Shown piece after piece: positions 7,818-16,790 of a stretch of DNA of 64,000 nt. The stretch's first letter is position 1. Every line of letters starts with the position of its first letter. Origin of the DNA: Corallococcus macrosporus (lineage in GTDB: Bacteria > Myxococcota > Myxococcia > Myxococcales > Myxococcaceae); assembly GCF_017302985.1 (NCBI RefSeq), contig NZ_JAFIMU010000007.1:620001-684000 (forward strand), read 5' to 3'. Below the pieces are notes generated by a model. The model was not told the origin of the DNA. It did no database searches and saw only the letters and a list, made by a program, of their open reading frames with translations. A program made the translations under genes and the position numbers.

Positions 7818-9619
7818 TGGAAGCCGGCGGCGCGATGGGGGCGGAAGGCCCTCCCAGCCTGAAGCAGTCGGTGCGCTACCTGGGCGCGCTGCTGCGGCTG
7901 CTCAAGCCCGCGTGGGGCGCGCTCGTGCGCAGCGCGCTCCTGGGCCCGGTCATCACGGGGCTGTGCCTCATCCCGCCCTTCCTCACGCGGCTGCTGTTCG
8001 ACCACGTGTCGGCCCCGCAGGACCTGGACCTGCTGCACGTGCTGGTGCTGAGCATCCTGGCCGCGTCGGTGGCCGCGGCGCTCGCGGAGACGCTGCTGGG
8101 CTACTACTCCGCGTACCTGACGGTGAAGCTGGAGAGTTCCGCCGCGCTCTACCTCTTCAACCACCTGCAGCACCTGCCGGACCGCTTCTTCTCGCGGCGG
8201 CAGGTGGGTGAGCTCACCAGCCGCTTCGATGACGCGAAGGCGGGCATGTCCCTGGTGCTGGGGCTGCTCCGGCTGGTGTTCTCGCAGCTCACGTTCCTGC
8301 TCGTCATCCCGTTCACGCTGGCGTCGCTCCACTGGGAGCTGGCGCTGGCGGCGCTGGCCACGCTGCCCTTCGTGGTGGCGGTGCCGCTGGTCATGGGACG
8401 CGCCATGGGCAGCGCGTGGCAGGAGGTGATGGGCGTGCACGGCGCGCTCAGCGCGCTCCAGGTGGAGACGCTGCGGCAGAGCCGGACGACGAAGGTGCTG
8501 GCGCTGGAGCCCTTCGTCTATCAGCGCGCGTCCGGGCTCATGCGCTCCGTGCTGCGGGCGCACCTGCGGGCCCATGGAGTGGAGGGGCTGCTGCGGCTCT
8601 TCGAGCGCTCGGTGGAAGCCGCGCAGACGGCGCTGTTCACCTGGCTGGGCTGGCGGCTCATCCTCCAGGGCAAGCTGACGCTGGGCGGCTTCGTGGCCTT
8701 CGTGGCGTATGCCGCGTACCTGCGCGGGCCGGTCATCGAGGCCATCAGCTTCGTCACCAGCCTCCAGCAGCGCGGCGTCCACCTGCGCCGCTTCTTCGAG
8801 TACCTGCACGAGACGCCCGAGCAGGACCCGGCCCGCTCGCTGACGGCCCCGGCCCCGGTGGGACAGCGGCTGTCCGGTGGGGTGGAGCTGGAGGCCGTGT
8901 CCTTCGGCTACCTGCCGGGACAGGACGTGCTGCGCGAGGTGAGCGTGAGCGTCCCGCCCGGCGCGGTGGTGACCATCGTGGGCTCCAGCGGCTCCGGCAA
9001 GACGACGCTCGCGCGGCTGCTGACGCGGCTGGAGGAGCCGGGCCAGGGGCGCGTGCTGTACGACGGGCAGGACGCGCGCACGCTGGAGCTGTCCGACGTG
9101 CGCCGGCAGCTCGCGGTGGTGTGGCAGGACGTGGAGCTGTACCACGGCACCGTGCGCGACAACCTCACCCTGGGCCTGTCCGACGTGAGCGAGGAGGACC
9201 TGCGGCAGGCGGTGCGGCTGTGCGCGCTGGAGCCCGTCCTGTCCGCGCTGCCCCAGGGCTTCGACACGCCGGTGGCGGAGGCGGGCGCCAGCCTCTCCGG
9301 CGGACAGCGGCAGCGACTGGCATTGGCCCGCGCGGTGCTCCGCGACGCGCCCGTGCTGCTGCTGGACGAGGCCACCTCGCAGCTCGACGTGGAGACGGAG
9401 TCCGCCGTCGTGCGGGCACTGCTCGCGCGGGCCAGGGAGCGCGGTCAGACGGTGCTGTTCATCACGCACCGGCTGGCCAACGCGCCCCTGGCCGACGAGG
9501 TGTGGATGCTCGCGGGCGGACGGCTGGTGGGCCGGGGTCCGCATACGGAGCTGCTCGCGCGCTGCGCGCCGTACCAGCGGCTGTTCCGCGCGGGCATGGG
9601 CGAGGCGGACGCCGCCTAG
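7817..9619 (+). CDS. ABC exporter (fused permease and ATPase)
   Basis: A 600-residue half-transporter: about six hydrophobic segments in the first 330 residues, then a nucleotide-binding domain with Walker A GSSGSGKT (389-396), signature LSGGQ (493-497) and Walker B LLLDEATSQLD. There is no N-terminal C39 peptidase domain, unlike many bacteriocin exporters, so leader removal would need another protease; a subtilisin-like gene lies two genes downstream. ATG 7817 shares its A with the preceding stop codon (TGATG); a GTG at 7814 is possible. Most likely it exports the peptide products encoded upstream (inference from context). Confidence 0.88.
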   Translation: MEAGGAMGAEGPPSLKQSVRYLGALLRLLKPAWGALVRSALLGPVITGLCLIPPFLTRLLFDHVSAPQDLDLLHVLVLSILAASVAAALAETLLGYYSAYLTVKLESSAALYLFNHLQHLPDRFFSRRQVGELTSRFDDAKAGMSLVLGLLRLVFSQLTFLLVIPFTLASLHWELALAALATLPFVVAVPLVMGRAMGSAWQEVMGVHGALSALQVETLRQSRTTKVLALEPFVYQRASGLMRSVLRAHLRAHGVEGLLRLFERSVEAAQTALFTWLGWRLILQGKLTLGGFVAFVAYAAYLRGPVIEAISFVTSLQQRGVHLRRFFEYLHETPEQDPARSLTAPAPVGQRLSGGVELEAVSFGYLPGQDVLREVSVSVPPGAVVTIVGSSGSGKTTLARLLTRLEEPGQGRVLYDGQDARTLELSDVRRQLAVVWQDVELYHGTVRDNLTLGLSDVSEEDLRQAVRLCALEPVLSALPQGFDTPVAEAGASLSGGQRQRLALARAVLRDAPVLLLDEATSQLDVETESAVVRALLARARERGQTVLFITHRLANAPLADEVWMLAGGRLVGRGPHTELLARCAPYQRLFRAGMGEADAA

Positions 9620-9636
9620 CGCGGACGCAAGGAACC

Positions 9637-9927
9637 ATGGCGAACGAGCCTCCACGCCCCACCCTGCCGCCGCTGCCCTCCCACCTGCCCCTGCTGGAGG
9701 ATCCCGACCACGCGGGCCTCTTCGTCGTGCGGCGCATCGGCACCCTCACGTTCCTGTTGGTCGGGGTGCTCTGCGCGGGGATGGCGCTCGCGGGCTCGCT
9801 CGTGCGGCTCACCGTGAGCGTTCCGGAGTCCGTCCCGCCGCGCACGGAGTCCGTGTCCCTGGGCACCTACGTGCTGCGGCAGCTCCAGCACTGGAAGCCT
9901 TCGGGGACGGGAGGCAGTGCCCGGTGA
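9637..9927 (+). CDS. Small single-pass membrane protein of the peptide operon
   Basis: A 96-residue protein with a Pro-rich N-terminus and one membrane helix at about residues 36-60, followed by a short extracytoplasmic tail. No family recognised; the layout recalls the N-terminal anchor of an HlyD-type adaptor but the coiled-coil and barrel parts are missing. It lies 17 bp after the ABC gene, and its stop overlaps the start of the protease gene (GTGA at 9924-9927), so it is coupled to both. It could be an accessory subunit of the exporter or an anchor for the protease (inference). Confidence 0.65.
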   Translation: MANEPPRPTLPPLPSHLPLLEDPDHAGLFVVRRIGTLTFLLVGVLCAGMALAGSLVRLTVSVPESVPPRTESVSLGTYVLRQLQHWKPSGTGGSAR

Positions 9928-10622
9928 AGAAGGTGGGAATCATCGACAGCGGCGTGGAGGTGGCCTTCCTGCGCGAGCACTCGCTGCGGCTCGCGGGGGC
10001 GGCCACGTTCACGCTCGATCTGGACGCGCAGGTGCTGGAGGCGCGCGCCTACGAACGCGAGGAGCTGGAGGCGTGGCGGGCCGGTGCGAGCACGCTGGAC
10101 CTGGAGGACACGCACGGGCACGGCACGGCGGTGCTGAGCATCCTCTACGACCAGGTCCGTCCCTGGCCGGACGTGGAGCTCTACGTGGCGCGCGTGCTCG
10201 ACCGGAACGTGCGCGGGCACTCGCTGTGCCTCGTGGAGGCGATGGGGTGGATGCTCGATGAAGTCGGCGTGGACGTGCTCAACCTGAGCCTGGGCACGCC
10301 CCACCGCGCGCTGGAGGCGCCCATGCGTGAGGTCGTCGACCGCGCGGCGGCTCGGGGCGCGCTCATCGCGAGCGCCGCGGGCGGGATGCCCACACTGCCC
10401 TCGCTGCTGGAGTCGGTGGTGTCCGTGGGCGACCCCGCCCTCATGGAGCGCGTGGGCGCGGACGTGAAGGTGGACCACGTCGTGAAGGAGCGGGAGGTGA
10501 AGCTCTACATGGGCGGCCAGTGGAGACAGGTGCCCATGACGACCAGCTTCGCCTGTCCGGTGGCGGTGGCCGAGGTGCTGCGCGACGGCCCTCCTCCCCG
10601 CTGGCGGCGCCAGCAGGGCTGA
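9924..10622 (+). CDS. Subtilisin-like (S8) serine protease, minimal and cytoplasmic
   Basis: A 232-residue protease domain with no signal peptide or prodomain. The triad is visible: Asp8 in GIIDSGVE, His66 in HGHGT, and Ser208 in TTSFACPVA, which stands for the usual GTSMAAP. The oxyanion-hole asparagine normally in an AAGN context is replaced: residues 151-154 read AAGG. The VDVLNLSLG strand is typical of the family. It starts with GTG inside the previous stop codon. In this operon it is the natural candidate for removing the conserved leaders of the three peptides. The lost oxyanion Asn raises the alternatives of slow, assisted or non-proteolytic activity. Confidence 0.8.
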   Translation: MKKVGIIDSGVEVAFLREHSLRLAGAATFTLDLDAQVLEARAYEREELEAWRAGASTLDLEDTHGHGTAVLSILYDQVRPWPDVELYVARVLDRNVRGHSLCLVEAMGWMLDEVGVDVLNLSLGTPHRALEAPMREVVDRAAARGALIASAAGGMPTLPSLLESVVSVGDPALMERVGADVKVDHVVKEREVKLYMGGQWRQVPMTTSFACPVAVAEVLRDGPPPRWRRQQG

Positions 10623-10628
10623 AGCAGC

Positions 10629-13238
10629 TCACGGCGGGGGCGGCGTCACTTCCGGGGAGACGTCGCCCAGGTCCAGCACCTCGCCGTCCTTCACCTTCAG
10701 CGGCTTGCGCAGGCGCCCCTGGGAAGGGCCGCCCTGGATGACGAGGACGCGCTCGCCCGCGCGAACGCCCTTGAGCGTGAAGCGGCCCTCCGCGTCCGGG
10801 GCGTGCTCCGGAGAGGGAGGCTCGCCCTCGATGAAGATGAACGCGTCCGGGAGGGGCGCCTTCGTGGCCGCGCTCACCACGCGGCCCTTCACGGTGGCGG
10901 GCTCCGTCAGGGGGATGTCCACCTCGAGCACCGCGCCCGTGCCAGGAGAGGCCAGGGCCTCGCCCACGGAGCCGTCCACCGTGCGCGCCGTCAGCTTCAC
11001 GGGCTCGGGCGGGACGTCGCGCAGCTCGAAGCGGTCGCCGGAGAACTCGAAGGGGCCTCCACGCTGGGGGAGGTAGCCCTTCTGGAGCTGGAGCGACACG
11101 GAGAAGCCCCGGACGGGCTCGCCCTTGCGCAACACGCGTCCGCGAAGGAACGCCGAGGGCCGCAGCCGCACCACGACCTCCTGGCCGGCGGTGGCGAGCA
11201 TGGGCTCGCTGGAGCGTCCTCCGTTGCGTGCCCCCAGCAGCACACGGCGGGGGCCAGGCGCTCCCGCGCGCGAGAGCGGGATGGCGAAGCGGCCCTCTTC
11301 ATCCGTGGGTGTCATCGACAGGGGGATGCCTTGCCCCTCCGCCAGCGAGAGGGTGATGACGGCGCGGGGCGACGGCGAGCCATCTGGCTCCAGGACGACG
11401 CCCCGGTATTCGCTGACGTCGCCCTTCTCCTCCCAGGTGAACTCGACCTGGGCCGTCCGCCCTGCCTCCACGCGCACCGGCTCGCGCTGGCTCTGGGTGA
11501 AGCGGCCGCGCTCGGTGAGCATGAGCGTGTAGCTGCCTGCGGGCAGCCTCATCTGGAAGGAGCCCTCCGCGCCCACGCTGACGTTCCCCAGGGTCATCGC
11601 CGAGGCGACGGACGGATCCTCCGCCAGGGCCGTCACCTCCAGCGGAACGTCCCCGAGGGCGCCCCGGGCCGCGCGCACCCGGCCCTCGACGTTCCCCGTG
11701 CCCTCCAGCGTGAAGTCCGCCCGGGCCGTGCGGTTCGGCTCCACGGTGACGGTCTGGCGGGCGCCCGACGTCGCCCCCTCATGGCGCGCGGAGAGGGACA
11801 GGAGGCCCGAGGGGAGCCCCTCAATCCGGTAGCGGCCATCCGAGTCCGTGCGGGCCTCGGTGGAGCGCAACTCCATTCCCCGGCTCAAGCCACTGACGCC
11901 GGAGATCTGGACCGCGGCCACGGGCACTCCGTTCCGGTCGCGAACCTGCCCCTCCACCGCGCCGGTGCCCGAGAGCTTGAGCTCCACGGGGAAGCGTTCG
12001 CCCTGGGTGACCGTCAGGCCCCGGCGGAGGGTGGGTGAGTAGCCGGGGGCCGTGACCTTCGCGTCGTAGCCGCCGGGGGCCAGCCCGCGCACGAGGAAGC
12101 GCCCCTCCGCGTCCGACATCGCGACGCCGGGGTCTTCGTCCCCGCCGGAGAGGCTGACCTCGACGCGCGCGCCCTCCACGGGCCCACCGGAAGCCTCCTC
12201 CACGACGCGGCCCTCCAGCACCGCGCCCGGTCCCAGTTGGATGCGCACGTCGCGCACGGTGCCGCCCGCGACGCAGAGCACCGGCAGGTCGAGCGCCCCG
12301 GACTCCTCGCCGCGCCGCGCGGACAGGGGATGGGGGCCGGGATCCACCTCCACGGAGAAGCCCCCCTGCGCGCCCGTCGTCACCACCTGGGAGGGGCTGC
12401 CGCCCACCCGCACCTCGGCGCCCGCGGCTGGCAGGCCCTTCGAGTCCACGACGAAGCCCTCGATGACGCTCGCCCGCCGGAGCGCCAGCGTCAGGGGGCC
12501 GTCAGTGGGGATGCGCAGGCGGCTCATGACCACGCGCGCGTAGCCGGGGGCATGGGCCTCCAGCAGGTAGGCACCGGGGGAGAGCCCATCGACGCGGAAG
12601 TTCCCGCGCTCATCGCTCGTCGCATAGACGCGCTCGTCGTCAGGGGCCTCCGCGCGCTGCCAGACCTCCAGGTCGCGGGCATGTGCCGTGAGGATGATCT
12701 CCACGAGTGGAAGCGGTTCATTCGTTCCGCGAACCACCGTGCGGCCCGTGAGGGATTGCGCGGGCTCCAGGGAGATCCGCAGCGCCGTGCGCGACTCCCC
12801 TAGCGGGCGGGCCACGTCGTGCAGCAGCGGGGTCCGGCCCGGGGCACGGACCGCCACGAGGTAGTGCCCGGGCCCGGAAGCAATCCGGACATGGCCTTGA
12901 GGATCCGTCATCCCCGAGCCCGTCAGCGTCCAAGCGGAGGACTGCATTCCCTTCGCGTAGAGCCGAACGGTGGTTTCGAGCGAAGGCTTCCCATTCGCGA
13001 GGACCTCCACGTCCAGGACACCATCCGCCTCGCGAGGGGACTGGGACGCAGGGAGCGTGCCGTCCTCCGTGGGAAGAGGACGCTCAGCCGTGGATGCAGG
13101 GCGAGCAGAGCGCTCGTGAGCGAGCGAGGCATCCGCGTTGCCCTCTGGAGCATCGGGTCCACTGGAGCGCAGGGCCCAGAACAGCACGAGGCCGCAAGCG
13201 ACCAGGACCGCCACTCCACCGATGAGCCACCTGCGCAT
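10629..13238 (-). CDS. Carboxypeptidase-regulatory-like repeat surface protein
   Basis: An 869-residue exported protein. ATG 13238 was chosen because it begins MRRWLIGGVAVLVACG, a membrane anchor or signal sequence; the frame is open 165 nt further upstream but that stretch looks non-coding. The rest is a chain of beta-sandwich repeats of the carboxypeptidase regulatory-like (CarboxypepD_reg / CNA-B-like) type, recognisable from recurring G.V....G.P..GA.V, D..GRF...GL.PG.Y and V.A.G phrases. About nine repeats can be counted by eye. Such chains are common myxobacterial envelope proteins of unknown role. It is convergent with the peptide operon, with only 6 bp between stop codons. Confidence 0.82.
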   Translation of the reverse strand: MRRWLIGGVAVLVACGLVLFWALRSSGPDAPEGNADASLAHERSARPASTAERPLPTEDGTLPASQSPREADGVLDVEVLANGKPSLETTVRLYAKGMQSSAWTLTGSGMTDPQGHVRIASGPGHYLVAVRAPGRTPLLHDVARPLGESRTALRISLEPAQSLTGRTVVRGTNEPLPLVEIILTAHARDLEVWQRAEAPDDERVYATSDERGNFRVDGLSPGAYLLEAHAPGYARVVMSRLRIPTDGPLTLALRRASVIEGFVVDSKGLPAAGAEVRVGGSPSQVVTTGAQGGFSVEVDPGPHPLSARRGEESGALDLPVLCVAGGTVRDVRIQLGPGAVLEGRVVEEASGGPVEGARVEVSLSGGDEDPGVAMSDAEGRFLVRGLAPGGYDAKVTAPGYSPTLRRGLTVTQGERFPVELKLSGTGAVEGQVRDRNGVPVAAVQISGVSGLSRGMELRSTEARTDSDGRYRIEGLPSGLLSLSARHEGATSGARQTVTVEPNRTARADFTLEGTGNVEGRVRAARGALGDVPLEVTALAEDPSVASAMTLGNVSVGAEGSFQMRLPAGSYTLMLTERGRFTQSQREPVRVEAGRTAQVEFTWEEKGDVSEYRGVVLEPDGSPSPRAVITLSLAEGQGIPLSMTPTDEEGRFAIPLSRAGAPGPRRVLLGARNGGRSSEPMLATAGQEVVVRLRPSAFLRGRVLRKGEPVRGFSVSLQLQKGYLPQRGGPFEFSGDRFELRDVPPEPVKLTARTVDGSVGEALASPGTGAVLEVDIPLTEPATVKGRVVSAATKAPLPDAFIFIEGEPPSPEHAPDAEGRFTLKGVRAGERVLVIQGGPSQGRLRKPLKVKDGEVLDLGDVSPEVTPPPP

Positions 13239-13650
13239 GCCCGCCAGTATCACCCGAAGCCGCGTGCACGTCCCGCACAGCGAGGTCCCCTGTGACCCTA
13301 ACCAAAGCATACGAACGTCAAACTGGCGAAGCCCATCGAAGTGACCTCGCGCAGACGAACGAACTGAGCCGGAAGTAGCTTCATGCCGAGCGTCCCAAGA
13401 CAATGCACGCCGACTTCAAAAGCCTCATGGCTTTAACACCCCACAATGGCGGTAGTAGCCACACCTCACTCAGCCACATTCACCACATGCTATCGTATAC
13501 TTACATCCGAAAAGACTCTACTTACCCCAAACGAAGCACCATCCACATGGCAATAGCGCAAGAACTATAAATCTCCACACACTGACACATTGACTACCAT
13601 AAACCACCCGCCCCACTAGGCGCCGATTTTTTACAAAGAGGAGGGACAAC
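13239..13650 (+). other. AT-rich intergenic region upstream of the STAND defence gene
   Basis: This stretch is strikingly lower in GC than its surroundings: counting by eye, 28 of 60 bases are G or C at 13501-13560. No gene is supported. It holds a short hairpin (AAAGCC 13419-13424 with GGCTTT 13429-13434), a TATACT sequence (13496-13501) that could be a -10 element without a clear -35, and a TTGACT (13590-13595). A strong GAGGAGGG ribosome site precedes the ATG at 13651. It probably carries the promoter of the imported defence gene. Confidence 0.5.
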
Positions 13651-16476
13651 ATGAATGAAGGCCGTCCAGCAGTGGTAGACACAGCTCAGTTAATTCGGAT
13701 CGAAGCGGTCCACCGCGGCTTCCTTTTCCAGCATTTATACGCCGTCAAGGCTCTACTGCGCACACCAGGCACAGATGTAATATCTGTGATTATCGAAAGC
13801 GACGAAGATGTCGAAATTGTTCGGCCGCATAGCCGAACTTACGTACAAGTGAAGTACCGCGCAGGACCGCTCGGCAACACTGACATTGCGGGAGCGCTCA
13901 GGCGCTTCGACACGTATAGACGCCTGCATCAATCCGGAGAGCGGTCGGGGAATGCTGTCTTCGTTATTGCAACGAATTCCCATCTTACGCCGTCTCTCGC
14001 AGCCCACACGGCTCACCCAAGCTGGCCAAGCGATACTTTCATTGACTATCCTGGAGGTACAGCATCTACAGATCCTGTAATTTCGACTTCGCCCACTAGC
14101 TTAGCGGACGCGTTCCAGTTGTGTTGTGAGCTTGCAGCCCGCCTACCATACGCGCTGCTGTCGCCTGAAACGCTCGTCTGGAAGCTCGCGGGAACGGTGA
14201 TGGCGGCAGCGAGTGGAGCGGCGCCGCGCACTGATCATGCATTCCACCCAACTGAACTGACAGGGCTCTTCGAGCAGCTCGTCGTTCAGCTGCAAGACTT
14301 TCCCGCGCCACCAACCGTATACCGCACGCAAGCGGATGAGCCACCTTTACTTACAGATGCGCCACTTCGGCTAATTATCGGTTATTCGGGTGCCGGCAAA
14401 ACGGCGTGGGTATCACAGGCTGCGTTGCATGCGCCAAGCGACCTCGCCTATTACGACGTTCGAGAAATGCCTGGCCCAAGTTTGGCATCTGGCTTAGCGC
14501 GAGATCTAGCAGCGCGCTTCTATGGTGGTTCCGGTGGCAGACTCGGCGAAGTGCTATTACCGGGCGCCTCTGGTTTGGAAGTTCTGAAGGGGCTCGCGCG
14601 TCGCTTCGTCTCTGAGGGTCGAAAACTGACAATTGTGCTCGACAATGCACATGTCCCCCGACCGTCCGATGTTGAAGCCGCCGTGCGCGCCGCGCCTGGG
14701 TTGAATTTTGCCCTACTAGGGCAGCCTGGAGCGCACATACTCGAACTAACCCAGCGACTCGGGGTTAAGCCAGAGACCCTCCAAGGCTGGTCACCCGACA
14801 CCGTAGCGGCTGAAGCGGCCGATATGGGTTGCCAAGCCAGTCTGACTGATTGCCAAGCGCTGATTGCCCTCACCGGTGGGCTGCCGCTTTACGTGCAGAA
14901 TGCCTTAGCCATTGCTCGCGCGGAGCATCGCGGCAGCGTGAATGCCTTATCCACTCAACTATCCACCCTGACTCATTCTACCCAGACCGTTCAGGAACTA
15001 ATTCTGTCCCGCACTGTCGACACATTGCCTGGACCTACTCGGCACGCATTAGGGGTGCTCAGTCTGAGTGACGTCCCTCTATCCAACGATGAGATTGTCG
15101 CTATTGTAACCAAGTCACTGGGCATTGATGTGCGAGCGGTCGCGGGAACGTTGCGTGAATTGCGCACGGTGGCCGCACTTGAGGTATTTGGAGGCGACCA
15201 CCTCAAAATTCATGACGCTTTCCGTCTATTAGGGCGAGCGCAACTAGCGGCTTTGGGTGCCGACAACGAAGCTTTGGCATACCGCAACCTCCGAAACACT
15301 CTACTAAGTTCGCTGAAAGGGGATTGGAGCTACCCCAAGCTAAAGCTTCTGTTGCGAGTCTTGGCGGAAACTGAGGACGTCAAAACGCTTGTCCAATTTG
15401 GAACCGACGAACTCTTTCACGAGATGGGCTTATGGCCAGAGATAGACGTTCATCTGCGTGCGGCAGCGGCATCTGACACCGTTGCTCCAGAGTCGCGATT
15501 CTGGGCCTTGGACGGAATCGTCTTTAATGCCATGCGAGAAGGCGGCAATGCTAGATCACACATTGATCACATGAAGCGACTGGTCGCCGATCATGCACTC
15601 GGGCAGGAAGAACGACTTGCGGTTAATCTAAAGGAAATGAACCTGCTTGCCCTGGAAGGTCGAGCAGACGCGGCGATGCGTGTAAGGGCGGAGGTCCAAA
15701 GCGAACTCAATGCGACCCCAACTTCCCAGCGTATTTTCCGCTACAACGCTGCGGTCGCGCTCTATCATACCGGGAAGCACCGCAAGGCCGCGTCTGAAGC
15801 CCTCGCAATTGCGCAGGAGTACTACGGCCTACTCGGACTTACCCCGCAAGTCGTGATGGGACGTAATGCGTCTGATCTTCGCCCGTTACTAAAGCAGAGT
15901 GACGATGTTCTCGATCATTGTAAGCATCTCGCCGACTGCCTAGACCTGTATGCCAAAGCGATGAACGCTACCGGCGAAGATGTTGCGTTCGCACGCATTC
16001 ACGCGATGAAGTTCTACGACCTTGCGCAGGCGCCAGAGTCGCTGATCCGCCTTGGACAGGACCTCGTGGACGAATTCATTGGCCGCTACGATTACGTCGG
16101 AGCGCGACAGGTCTTCGACGCTATTCTCCTGCCCACTCTGCAACAACTCAAGCTTGCGTCTTATGTCATTCCTGTAAGGTCTCAGTATGCCGTCACTCTC
16201 GCATATGGAGGAGACTTCGACGGGGCCGCTGCAGAAATGGCACGACTTGCACCTTACGAATCAGGACTCTCGCCTAGCGGCCGCTTCGAACTGCAACGGC
16301 AAAGGCAGCTCATTGCGAAGCTGAGACATAGCCCCCCTCCGCCTCAGGTGCAGTTTTCCCCAGGGCTCCCTCTGCCAAGCGCCGCGCCGCGCCGCAACGA
16401 AGAACTGCGAAAGCTCGGTCGCAACGAACTTTGCTTTTGCGGTTCAGGCAAGAAATACAAGAAATGCCATGGATAA
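13651..16476 (+). CDS. STAND NTPase with N-terminal DUF4297-like nuclease and C-terminal SEC-C motif (Avs-like defence)
   Basis: A 941-residue multidomain protein. Residues 1 to about 130 resemble the DUF4297/Cap4 endonuclease group: a FLFQHLYA segment, an acidic ESDEDVEI stretch (around 49-56) and QVK at 66-68, the PD-(D/E)xK-like core. A STAND-type NTPase follows, with Walker A GYSGAGKT (244-251) and Walker B LTIVLDNAH (326-334). Residues about 560-890 look like TPR-type helical repeats, the usual sensor part. The last 20 residues form a SEC-C zinc motif (CFCGSGKKYKKCH; Cys928, Cys930, Cys939, His940). This order matches single-gene Avs-like anti-phage systems, in which the sensor recognises a phage protein and activates the nuclease. 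Codon use is much more AT-rich than that of its neighbours, indicating recent transfer. Confidence 0.82.
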   Translation: MNEGRPAVVDTAQLIRIEAVHRGFLFQHLYAVKALLRTPGTDVISVIIESDEDVEIVRPHSRTYVQVKYRAGPLGNTDIAGALRRFDTYRRLHQSGERSGNAVFVIATNSHLTPSLAAHTAHPSWPSDTFIDYPGGTASTDPVISTSPTSLADAFQLCCELAARLPYALLSPETLVWKLAGTVMAAASGAAPRTDHAFHPTELTGLFEQLVVQLQDFPAPPTVYRTQADEPPLLTDAPLRLIIGYSGAGKTAWVSQAALHAPSDLAYYDVREMPGPSLASGLARDLAARFYGGSGGRLGEVLLPGASGLEVLKGLARRFVSEGRKLTIVLDNAHVPRPSDVEAAVRAAPGLNFALLGQPGAHILELTQRLGVKPETLQGWSPDTVAAEAADMGCQASLTDCQALIALTGGLPLYVQNALAIARAEHRGSVNALSTQLSTLTHSTQTVQELILSRTVDTLPGPTRHALGVLSLSDVPLSNDEIVAIVTKSLGIDVRAVAGTLRELRTVAALEVFGGDHLKIHDAFRLLGRAQLAALGADNEALAYRNLRNTLLSSLKGDWSYPKLKLLLRVLAETEDVKTLVQFGTDELFHEMGLWPEIDVHLRAAAASDTVAPESRFWALDGIVFNAMREGGNARSHIDHMKRLVADHALGQEERLAVNLKEMNLLALEGRADAAMRVRAEVQSELNATPTSQRIFRYNAAVALYHTGKHRKAASEALAIAQEYYGLLGLTPQVVMGRNASDLRPLLKQSDDVLDHCKHLADCLDLYAKAMNATGEDVAFARIHAMKFYDLAQAPESLIRLGQDLVDEFIGRYDYVGARQVFDAILLPTLQQLKLASYVIPVRSQYAVTLAYGGDFDGAAAEMARLAPYESGLSPSGRFELQRQRQLIAKLRHSPPPPQVQFSPGLPLPSAAPRRNEELRKLGRNELCFCGSGKKYKKCHG

Positions 16477-16790
16477 AAGCTGACCATTCACGACAGTTTC
16501 TTGGGCCTTTTGAATACCCTGACCTTGGATGTTCATGCAGAATTCCAGCATCCTGCGCAGGTTCACCGCAGTACCGGCACACCAGTAAGCCCTGACATCC
16601 CCCGCTTCACATGGAAGCACTCCAAGCAGCGCGCTGAACATGTGCAGTGTCGTGCTCAAACGGAAACAGGACTGGGCTTCGGGTCCGTTCAGGGTCCTGT
16701 CCAGGATGCTTCCTTGCTCCAGGTGACAGGTGCCTCACAGGGCTTGCCGGGTCGTTGGGCCCTCCCCTGGCCGCGTGAGAGACTTTCTCC
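16477..16790. other. Intergenic region after the defence gene, possible degenerate transposase remnant
   Basis: No intact gene is supported. On the minus strand, a stop-free stretch running from about 16735 down to 16480 includes YWCAGTAVNLRRMLEF, which loosely resembles the C-terminal helix of DDE transposases (a tail ending in A..NL.R.L). It has no convincing start and codon bias is weak, so it is reported only as a possible insertion-element scar marking the edge of the imported segment. Confidence 0.25.
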
